Part shown: one piece after another, positions 23,309-35,300 of the stretch
Position numbering within the stretch: the first letter of the stretch is position 1
How the letters are laid out: every line of letters begins with the position of its first letter
Origin: Protula sp. h YS-2021
Lineage: Eukaryota > Annelida > Polychaeta > Sabellida > Serpulidae
Assembly (NCBI GenBank): GCA_949752745.1
Contig: OX457029.1
Span: 43,510,500 to 43,574,499 of the forward strand
Length of the DNA: 64,000 bases
Direction: 5' to 3'
Made by a program: the position numbers and the translations under genes
Notes under the pieces: generated by a model
What the model was told of the DNA's origin: nothing
The model's database searches: none
Seen by the model: only the letters and a program-made list of their open reading frames with translations

Positions 23309-26300
23309 CTGAAACAGAGAGAATGAATCGGTAAAATATTAAATATTCCAGTTAGATTAGCGCTTCTTGACCAAGTTGAGCAAATAAACCAAGAAGTTCG
23401 AGAATTTATCAATTTTTATGCATAAATCATATGAATATATAAAAAGCAACATTAAAATTTATCTGTCCCACACCCATCTACATTTTAGGGCCACCATACT
23501 AAATTTTAAAACTGGAAGGGTTATGGGTTTGTTGGAGCACAAGAGATGCTAGTACAATTCAGAGAAGATTGTCGCAGAAAAATGTCAAGCCACTGTATTG
23601 GCCAATGAAAAGAATAATTAAAACTCGGGGAAACTGATCACCTTGTCACAAGGAAGAGCAGAAGATGCTATTATATTGACTTATATTGACCAATTAAGGA
23701 ATTAATTAAAATGCCAGAAGAGTGGCCGATTTTATGGCACGCTAAATCCACAAAAATGACATCTCCGTGGCAGCTCAGTTTACTTATATAAAGGAACTGT
23801 AGACTAGGAATGATACGAATACATTTCCACCGTTGAGGTACAACTTTATTTAAACAAAATAACACGCTATTTAATTTTTTATTCTTTTGATTCACAATAA
23901 ATATTGTATGTTGAAAATATGTAAGTAAATAAAAATGTTCTGAAGTAAAATATTGTATCTTCAAATGACCACATTAAACGATCACATGATTATTAAAGCA
24001 ATGTTGGTCTTAAGTTTGGTATCACTGGTTTATGTTTATTTGGTGAGGCATAAAATAAATAATATTCAAGAGATAATATTGATAGAAAATAAAATACTAA
24101 CAGAAATTATTAATTGCACAGAAAACTTAGACACCCGAATGTTATATATAAGATGTTTTCTAAGCTTATCACACTGACAGTTATTGGATATTTATCATTA
24201 TTTCTTTAAAAGAACTTCTTATAGTAATTGCAAATCGATTAATCTCTAATGCAATAGGTATGTCTGTTATTGATTAGCTACTCCACCGGAGACATGAATA
24301 GCTCTATTCTGTCTATCCAACGGTCCTTAAGTATTTAATGCCCTTTGTGGCATATTTCGTTTCAACATGCTCTTTCCTATATACTTTGTTGCCTGCTGGT
24401 TCTATAGCACCAATTGACTTTTTACACATTGATACTATATTCTGCAATTTAAAAATAGAATGAAGCTTTTTTAAATTTTTGCTCTTAGTATTTTAGTATA
24501 GTAAAGTGAAATGAACTGAGCACGCTTGAAATATGCTCTATCAAGGAGTGTGGAGTTGAGACACGCAATAATTGCGAAATTGCAGAAGATTCCGCAGTGA
24601 AGGACAACTCGACTAAATGTCAATCTCATGACGATGCATTGATCCAGGCCAGAAGAGGGCCCTCAAGAGATTAAAAGATAAAAAGTGCAACATGACTTCA
24701 GAATTATAGTTCTTATTGAGTTTAACTGCACTAAGTTTTTGCGTAACTATAGAAAATACCTGTTTTGTTGTGTTGTGAAATTTAAAAAAAGCTATGTTGA
24801 ATAATTCTTTAAATTTAACAATTTATGTATGTCATTGCGTTTATAAATTGCATAAACATATGTATCCGAATTACCCAAAAGACTGACAAAATCGGAAGGT
24901 TGTACCAGCATCTTTTCAAAGTAAATTTTCTGGGCAATAAGCAACAACAGACTTCTGTTTCATACAGTAAAAATGTTAAATTTCCGTATGATATTTTGAA
25001 ATTGTTGAGTACTGGAGGAATGATACTTTGTTAAGTCATAATGGCAATATCAAGCATCTGGTCTAAAACCCAGAATTAAGATGAAAATAAACTCATGCAA
25101 GTTCTCTCAAAATATTTGAACTCGGGTTTTTAAATTTTATAATGGGGATTATATGTGTATTTCAGATGTCCATTTGCTATTTGTTGAAATAGGTCAAATA
25201 GGAAAAAATTGTTGGACAGACGAAGCGAATGAGGTGGGAACATGTTTTAATGTACAAACCTTGTAATTCTGCAAATGATACGCAAGCGGAAGTGGGGATG
25301 TGAGAAATCTTTTTGCACACTGATTTTGCCATTTGATTTTACCATGTATTTCTTTTCTTAGTTTAAACCAGCCATACGTATAGGAAACTTATTTATCGTT
25401 GCTTGCATCAGACTAAGCTGTGATACAGCAAATTGTTAGAGATTACGCAAAATCTCTTTTTGATACAAGCAAGTCCACAATTCAGCATCGGTAGCATTCC
25501 TGCAGTATATAATCAAAACAGACATTTGCGCCTGATAGTGTTTCCATCCGGTAAACGAACGCAATATATTTTACACCTTTCTTTATTGTTACTTGTGGTT
25601 CATAATGTCTCTACTGAAATATTTATAGCGCCCAAGAGAAAGCATGAACTCATAATTTTGTTTCTTATCGTGTCAACAGCATCACTAGTTGCAACTTCGT
25701 GATGTGTGTGCTATTCCATAGAAATCTTTATTCCTGTCTAGACAGGACCAAAGTTACTGTTAAAAATCTTTGTTATTCTAAAATCAAAGGAGCTATATTA
25801 GCTTGACGATTGTATTAGTTAAAATATTTAACATAATATAATGTAATAATTTAATATAAGCACAATATTTTCTGATGTTTCTTTGTATACTTCACTTCAT
25901 ACTTGCCTAATTTCGTGTAAATTTGTTGAATTCCTTTAAAATATTGTGGCAAAATTATCTCAAGAATGCGTTGAAAAGATGAGAAATTCTCGAGATAGCC
26001 AACAACTGCATAAAATTTTTCTGCATTGTACTTGGCAAGTTCAAGTGCAGCTCTTGAAGGTGTTCTGTCATTAATATAAAAGAACAATATATTTAAAATA
26101 AATCGGTTTGGCAGTATAGGATAAAATAAATTTGGTTTTGTATCATAGCAATTATTGTCATCATAGCCATGAAGTACTAGCAAGAGTGGTATTTTACAAA
26201 CAATATATACGTACTTAATTTAATATTTTCCTTACTGATTAGAAAGAAACAAAAATAATATTATATTCTGTTCTGTTTCTTATATATTTTACCAATATTT

Positions 26301-29300
26301 CACTAACTATTTATACTACTGTAAAAAAACTGTGATACAATGCAAAAGAAAAAGTTTTAAGCATGCTTTCCAATTTCATGACAAAAAGTATAATCATACT
26401 GGCAAAGCTCTGCTTGGCCACAGAAAAAAGGAACTGTGCTCCAGAATAGAGATGAATTGGCTGCTGTGCATATCGGTACATGTTCCTTCAAACACTGATC
26501 AATTGTCTACGAAAAATGCAATGTTAAAATGTCTATGAAGGAAATAAATAAAAAACCGAACATAAATTAATTATATACATAATTAAAGATGCATTAATTC
26601 ACTAAAGGTGCAAAATTATTTTCTGCAATCTATAAAGCCTTTGGTACTAATTGTATAGGTTAGCATATGTTAGTGTTATAATTTATTGCTCAAGAATCAG
26701 TTGCATGCTAAATTGGCAACCGTAGTCTGCAAAAGCCACATTTCTGCTATTGTTATTTTGATCGAACTTAATTACATATCTATGGACTTGCATTAAAATA
26801 AACGTATGCAACAACCAGACCTTTAAGATTAAAACTAACAAGTTTGTTCATCCCTAGTGTATCAGAAAGCAATTATATATGTTAAACATACATGTATTTT
26901 TGCCAATAGCTTCAAAATTCTGAATATTAACAATTTACATCTCAGGTCTGAGATAATGTGTTGATTAAAACCTACATACACAAATATTTAATTAACATTT
27001 GTTAACATTTTTTTAATTAACTAAGAAACAGGTGACAAAACAGAGATGGCGAAAATAACGTGATACAAAACTTCTCTGCCTTGCAATAATGATTTTTTGT
27101 ATTTATGGCAGAAAACACAATAATGTTCAATGCACTAATAGACACTGCAACTCAGAGCCGAAATAAATATTCGATAGTAAAACGTCCAAATCTTAGCAAA
27201 AGTATATTAAAAATAAGCAACCTTTTGTGTGGCGCATTTTCTCTTTTAATACAATTTTGCGATGAAAGTTCCTGTGTCAACCGTAATGAAGCACTTTGAG
27301 AACTTTCATCCACAATGTGTTACAATTTACCATCAGTTAAGAGTAAACTTGAAGAGTGAAAAAAAATCGAGGATGATACGAAGTTCAGTTCACTTTTCTT
27401 TTTCAATCAATTTCTCCTATTTCTCCAATTCTGAGTTCATTTGTATGTGACGTTTCATCATTTTATCAAGCAAAATTGAGATTTCTGAACTTGCTTACCG
27501 TTTCATGTTATTTACTATTTCTAAACTAAAATGCGACACTGCTACTTCACTTCTTTATCTCGGAACACCATGAGTAAATAATGCGTTGTGACCACAAAAA
27601 GTTTTAGTGTGCGAAATTTGTTTCTTTAATCAAGTAAGACTTAAAGTCACTTGAATTTATGGGCAATTCTTACTCGCCATTGCTATTTAATCCGTACATG
27701 GCTACAATCACTTAATGATACAACAGATACCGTACTAAACAATGAATTTTTAAGTCTGTATACAGAGCTACAAATCATGGTGTGCATTGTTAAAATTCAG
27801 CTTTTTCTTCTTTATTATTCAATGAGCATTTGCATTAGTAGATTCCAAACATTAGTATGCACAACCTATAAAAAGAGTTCCAGCGCATTCCCAATATCAT
27901 TTTTGCAAGGGATGAAAGATTTCTTTTGTTGTCAGACTATTTTTATTGTTCTTTGTAATAAAAATATTTTATATTAAATTTATAAAAACAAATGATTGTA
28001 GAATACATCTTTATATATTCAATATAACTAATAAAATGATAATTGAATGACAAAAAGGAACTGAGTGCTTTGTTTGATAGTTAAATGATACAAAACTTTA
28101 TCTGCATCCATCAGAATACGGATAATACATCTTACCTTGTTTCTTATAGTTATGTCAGGGTTTTTGTATCTATGTTTTCGTTCCGCCCACTGGAAATAAT
28201 ATAAAGATGCAAATTGTTCCACAGGGTCTCGTACTAGGTTGATGTGAAATGGTGTTGAACGATTAAATCTGTATAAAAAGAAGAAATCATATTTGACCTT
28301 TTAAAATATACGCACTTAAAATGAACAGCTATAATAAGGGAGAAGTGAATAATACACCATTAATTGCAAAACGACTTCTATCTGAAATTTATTCGAAACA
28401 GACTTTCTTCACATCGCTCTTAAACATTTGAAAAATACCGAAACGTTTTTGTTTAAATTTTGACATAAATTAATAATTTCAAAGTAATAAAAACTACTAG
28501 GGTTTCTGAGAATATTGAAACCTTTCGAAAGTACATATCATGGTTTTAAATTATAGTTTTTTTAACTTTTTAGCTAAATCAGGCATACCTTTCAAAGTCT
28601 ACGAAATAAATGTGTCGATCAAGTAGCACAGGCTGTGTTAAGTTATCAACCATCTTAACAAACTGGACCTACAAATTAAGGGTTACAAATATAGATTTTT
28701 TCGCATAAAAGATACTCAGCAGCTACAGTTTTATTCTTGCATTGTATAAATGGTTCAATCTTTACTAAATAAAGGTGTCGTAACGTCAGTCAGCATATTT
28801 CTCCCTATGACTTGCAGAATATTCAATCACCTTTTTGTGTAATGACAACAAAACAAAAATTATGATTTGCAACTTGTTAGTATATTAGATCTATGCTAAA
28901 TCTCTCTTCTTTAACTTAACCCACATCAATCATTAACAGATTTCTACTATTCTCATTAAAACATCTCTCTCACAACGGAGATGTATAATATTATCTTATT
29001 CAAGATGCATTAGCTATCAAATTCATACCGAGCGTTATAAGCTTCAGATGTGAAGTGCTACACATATCAAGGCAAATCGGGGTTTGGTAATGATTCAATA
29101 TTTTGCATTTCTAAAATTTAAACTTTTAACGATTTTCTGCCTTGTATCCTTAAAAGAATAACCTTCAAGGATTTCCTGGCTGATAAATAAAAAGCTGATC
29201 ATGACTAATTTCGATCATATGGTTACTATAAAATCAACCATTCTGCGACCTTTCATATGAGTATTTGTGGCAGAATGGTTTCATCTATTTTGTGATCCCA

Positions 29301-32300
29301 GTATTTGTCATAGCTTTCATTAATAGCAACGTAATCGTGAAGGAAAGAGACTTAGCATTGCCACAGTCAACTATTTAACGTGTTATTTAATTTAGTATAA
29401 AATACGTTTCTCTTACCTGTCCATCTAATCTAAGTTGCTTAAAACCAAAAACATTGCTGTGAACAAAGGTATAGTGCAGTTTTGACGACAGCAGCTTGAT
29501 AAGAAAAATCAGTGTCGCGGAAGCACATTTAGGAACTCGGTTGTAGATTATGAGTGATTGATTTCTCAGCTGTTTCTGATCATAAAACTGCCATTTAATG
29601 GAAGTATTTGGTGTTTTTGTGGTGTTATCTGAAACAAATTTAAATCGCAAGTTAAGTTATAATTTTCAAAGAAAATCAGAATTTTGCTACCGCCTATCAA
29701 ATCAACACGTACGTAAAGTGAGAGAGACAGTTACAACACCTAAAGTTAACGTTACAATCTTTGACGTTGAAAATCTAAACCGAAATTCAACATTTCTATC
29801 TTACCGTTTTCAAGCAAATGTATTTCCTCAAAATACACTTTTTTCGAAATTTGACAGTGACCGCAAGATAAAGATTAATCACATTCTGCATTTTCTCAGT
29901 TTTCGTCATCTTCCATAGTCTGGAGAAAAACTAATAAAAACCAGAAATTTGTCAACCGGAACAAGGATGCCTCGACAACTTGATGTATCAGGGAAATGTC
30001 AGATCAAGCCGAGAAAATGCGGGTAATTATAACAGCACTAAGTATTAATGACAATGCTAAAATTTGAAAGGTATAGTCTAGTGGTGACCTTCAGTGAATT
30101 CTCGATGTCCTCAAAATATAACCATCCCTAGAAGGTATTCATATAAATACTCAAATCAAGTTCTACCAAAATCTGTTCTCATGCTTCGGACCGAATACAA
30201 AGCAGTCTTAAGTGCTTAAATGAGAAATTTAAAAAGAATAACATTGACCTTGAATAAGTGTTCAAAGTTAAGAAAATTTTAATGACCAGTCAAGATCACC
30301 AGAATCTAAATATTCTGAGAGGTCATCCATATATGCTTTCAAAACGATGTGCATCTCGGGCTTTGTCTGAATCGTGAATTGAATTTCTACTTGTGGTCAA
30401 CAAAATTTATTCATTTCCAAGGCGCATCACACACAAACACGTACTCTTTGGTATTTTTATCTTTTCACCAAATTCACCTTTACAAAAGTATTCAGCCGTG
30501 ACCGGAAATGATCAAAGCCAACAAAATCTAATCTTTGCCAGAGATTATATACACACATATAAATATGTTTACATCTATAGGCATTTGTAAATCTCGCATA
30601 AATTTTAATCACAGTCATTGATTGTACAAATACTATTTGTCACCAATATTTCACACAATAATTTAAGTAAGTTTACAGGCGAATTCCCTTTTCACTTAGT
30701 TAATCATTTAGATTTGTTTAGCAACCGATTGCATTGCAGATATATCAGCACAATGTATATTTATGAAAAAATAAAATGTTATTACAGTCTTCTCTAATGT
30801 TCTTTAAAAATATCTTTTACCATTAGCCGGGTATATATCGGAAACAAATTATTAATCATTTTCAACTAAGAAGGAAATCGAATCTGCATGTAATAATTTT
30901 GGATGCTTTTCGCACATGAGTCTTGAACACTTTTGTGTTAAATCAAGCTGTCATATAAGCAACATTACAATGTGGATGGCAATTATAGGAAAATTGTAAA
31001 ATGCCCGGTACGAGAAGTCAGAATGTATTTCTAACTGAACTTTGAACGGATTACAATGTGGCTGGTCAAACCAGACATTTTGTTACACATTAAAATTAGA
31101 AACCAACCACCGTTTACTAGTGTGGGCGTGCTGGCTGACTACCCACAAAGAAGCACAGGTCACTTCAGATCACTGGTGCCTGTCCTGTTCATAAGCTACT
31201 TACTTGTGACCTAGTCGCGTAGCTTGGTGTTTCCTAACAGACTGTCAGTAATGACAGAGCTGTGCTAGATTACTTACACAGTGGGGTTGATTTCGTACCG
31301 ACTCTCTCGACTCAGCGCTGTGCGGACTCAAGCACTAAAGGGCATACCAAGCCTCGGTTGCATTCGGTATCTGATACCAGCCACGCGCCACTGCTGGATT
31401 AAGCTAGGTACAAGATACCCAGTGGGTATCTGAGTCTTGTCTGGGTGGTTTGCGCACAGGCCTTGGTTCGCGACCTAGCTTTGGTGAGCCTTGGTCAGTG
31501 CTGCGTTCATACACGCTAGCAGTCACTATTACTACTCCTTCTGCAGCGATCAGCTTGGTTTGGTAGATACGTAAGTGTTCTGAAATGAGTCTTAGTAATT
31601 TTACAGACAAATTACTTATACACTCTTCTTTTTTACTTTGAAGACAGAAGCTAGTCTGACAGAGGCTACCTGACAGAAACTAGTCTGCACCTCGGCGTAC
31701 CAAAGGCTTCGTGCATCCATTCTGTGTCACCTATCAATCCACACTCGCTCTGTGATAGATGCAGGAGGGATAGAGACCGATGTGTGATGCGTTACATTCT
31801 TGCTGTGTGTACTTATCTCCACATGTCTGAGACGCCTTAGAGAAGCTTCTCACTAAGAACATTAAGAGTAGAGCGCATCGTAAAGCTCACTCCCTGTTCT
31901 TAGATATGCCGAAAGAAAGCTCTGTCATTCTCGGAAAAGTTTTCTCCCCGGTATATTCAGAGAGTAGCACGAAATCTAACGTTAACCGACCGACACAAAT
32001 CAACAAACTTACGCCGTCTCCAACTTCCGAAACAGTGGCGAAGTTAGATTTACCAGCTGTGAGTGAACGAGCTATCATAGACAAAGACTGGTCCGCATTA
32101 CACCAAGAGACGGAAACAGCAATATCAGAGGAATCTGACTTTTTATTGCCGCCTCCAGTTCATTTGTGCAAAGAGGATGTGGCAGTTTCATGCAGTCAGT
32201 CGCATGTTTTACTAGCCGTGTGGGCAAGTTCGGTATTCCCCCACGCACTGACGTTTCTCTTTCTCCCACGGGAGGCCTAGAGATCCAAGTTGAACCAGGC

Positions 32301-35300
32301 TCCTAGCAGTCAAACGATCGGAGATCGGATGACCAAGACTAGAGTCAGAGGTAGACGTAGAAGAGGACTCACTGGGCGACTTCTTCCCTCACTACGCTCA
32401 ATTAACCTACTCTTTCACCAGGCAAGGGTCAATGACTGTGAGGCTGCGGGCAGACAACCGATTTGCACTCCGTCTCCCCTACATAAGATGAGTCTGCGTC
32501 ACATTTGGTTAACTCGATATCCCAGAGAACGTACCGTTTATGGACGCTTATCAAAAGATTGCAAGGGTAACCGAGATTGAAAGTGGCTCTTTAGTGACAG
32601 ACAGAGACGACCCACCAATACATATGACGTCACAGCAGCTCAACAACAACCAGAGTCGTTCATTGTGTTGAAGATGAATGAAGCTGTAGCCAACGCGCTG
32701 TCGGTGCGCTGCAGGAATTCAAGCGTTTAGACGCCGGCGAATTCTATCACGCTTTCATATCTCAAAGCATTGCGCTGTTAAAAAGGGTCCGTATCGTTTC
32801 TTCGACGACCTGATACCCTTCGAGGCTCTGGAGCAACCAACCATGCGCACAGTTTGGGTGCCGTCGGTCCGTCATAACTCGGATATTCCGTTAGCTGAAA
32901 GAGACACTAAGTCCATCGAAAGCACAGCTACGCACACCTTGACTATCATGTCCTTTCAAGACATGCTGATTACAAGCTGAGCTTGCTCAAGAAGCGCCTT
33001 GATGAATTGCTTACCGCGTCATGCCTTATTCTGGGACAAAAAGAACTCTTCCCCCAAAGAGGAGAGAGTGAACCAAGAGAGTAAGTCACTGTTACAGGAT
33101 TTAGCTCTCATTACCCGAGCGACCCGGGGTACTCTCGTCCACGAAAGCGCAGATACCCACAGAGCACTCATCAGGCCAGGTCGAGGTCCAGCAGCAAGAC
33201 AAGGGCTTCTCCTCCGAAGAAGCATAGGCTGTCGAGCAGCAGCAAAACACCTCCACATGCCTGGCAGCAGGGCAGGTAACAACCAACCAAAGTATCTCTC
33301 AAAGGGGAACGACTGGTCTCTAAGAGATACTTTTACCAAATCAGAAAGACACAGGGACCAACCCCCCAGAGATTTCTTGCTCGTAGGAGGCAGGCAGGCA
33401 AATTCTGGCCAGCTCAGCGCGAGATGGGTGCTCACAACAGAGTTGTGCATTGGTTAAGAGAAGGTTAAGCACTGCCTCTCAAACGCTACCCACGGGGTCA
33501 CAACCCACCTATACCGCTGCGCAACTAAGCCCCAGGCAACCTAGCTGCGTTCTACGACCAAGACCCAGTGAAGCACCAAGTCATAACTGGACACTTACTG
33601 CGCAAGGGAGCGATAGCGGAGATGTCAAAACCAGAAAGGGTTTTTAGCAGGGCTTTTCTGGTATCCAAGAAATCAGGGGGCTGGCGATTAGTCATAGACC
33701 TATCTACCCTGAACCACTTTCTGCAAGAAACTCCTTATCAGATGGACACAATCCAGGTCATAAAGGAGTCACTGGACGTTGGCATGTGGGGTACGTCTGT
33801 CGATTTAACCAACTCTTATCTTCACGTACGATTGCACATGTCACCCAGAAAGTACCTTTGATTCTAGAAAGGGCAAAAGAAATGCTGGTATCTGGCTCTC
33901 GGTTTCTCCACGAAGACCCTTCACGAAAATCATGAGAATACACAAGAAGTGGGCCCGCCTGCAAGATGTGTTAGTTTTCCAAGACTTAGACGACTGGTTC
34001 CTAACTCATCACGACCAAGACACAGTACGAGAACAAACACAGGCCTCGGTCAATCAGGCAACGAAGGTAGGTCTGTTGGTGAATCTCACCAAGTCCAAAC
34101 GCGATCCAAAGCAAGTGATGGAGTTCTTAGGGAAATAGTTAGATCTAGGCTTACCACTGGCATATAGGAGCCCCGAGCACCGAAGAAGGATTCGATTTGC
34201 CATCTAAGCCATCAAGCCAAGAGCAAAGGTAAGTCTGGCCAAGATGGAAGCTCCCATACGTTGCCTGGTAGCAACATAGAAGACAGTGTCCCTGGAAAAC
34301 TCCTTTACAGGCCTTTCCAGGCAGAAATCAGGCGTGCCCTGCGTCAAAAGAAACATCCCGAGGCCGCACCTGTACCTGTGGTGCCTGTCCCTGCCTTCTT
34401 ACAGAAACAATGTTTTCCTAAAAACTGAGAGAAAAAATGTTAATAGCCCCGGGAAATCCCCGGCAACGGTCTATCGGTCGCAGTGGAATATATTTTCCAA
34501 CTGGTGTGCTAAATCACAACTGGGCTCATTCTAAGCCATAACGGCAATGATAGCTGATTTCTTCGGCCATCTTTTCACGACCGAACACTCAAAGGTGGGT
34601 GCAATCGAGGGTTACCGAGCGGCTATCGGCTAAAGCCTGGAAGCCTCAACTGGTTATGACCCAGAGGAAGACCCTGCTCTGTCTATGCTGTTTAGTAGCT
34701 GTAAGGTTAATTCCCCCAGTAAGCCCCGATATAACCAATGGGACCTTACTTGGTCATGTGCTACCTAAAGAAACGCAGATATATTCGGGGATACCGTTAT
34801 CTCCCCGAAAATGCAACGGTAAGGTTCATTTTCCTTTTAGCTTTGGCATCAGGCAAAAGGAGTGGGGAAATATATCCCCTAGACCGCTAAATTCTGAAAG
34901 AAAACGGTGAGTGGAATTAAATTTTCCTTCGCCCAAGGGCAGACTTTATGGGTAAGACGCACACTGCTACAACAAGCCTCGGCACGTTCAAGTAAATAAC
35001 GCTACCGGCCTTAACGCACGATGATACCGAGCCTAAGCTTGGTCTCTCTTTGCCCAGTGCGAGCCCAGCGTAAGTACTTGGAACTGTCGGAACACTACAG
35101 GAAAGAAGGGTAAAACGCGTTGATTATTTCCTTTATGCATAAATTTAACAAAGATCAGTTTAAACAGACCATTTCGACACACATCAAGTGCACTTTTAGC
35201 TGCTTAGAGTAAAACCCAGTTAGAAGCAGAATTTAGAATGTCATGTAACGTCAAACCCCGCCAAGTAAGACAAGCGTCTAACTCAGTTAGGGCTCTGCGT

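Larger units (their letters stand above)
23309..29416 (-). other. Sulfotransferase introns 3-7
   Basis: Introns lie between 29417/28668, 28589/28268, 28136/26506, 26400/26064 and 25907/23308. They are AT-rich with no extra exon or mobile element that I can recognise. Confidence 0.6.
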
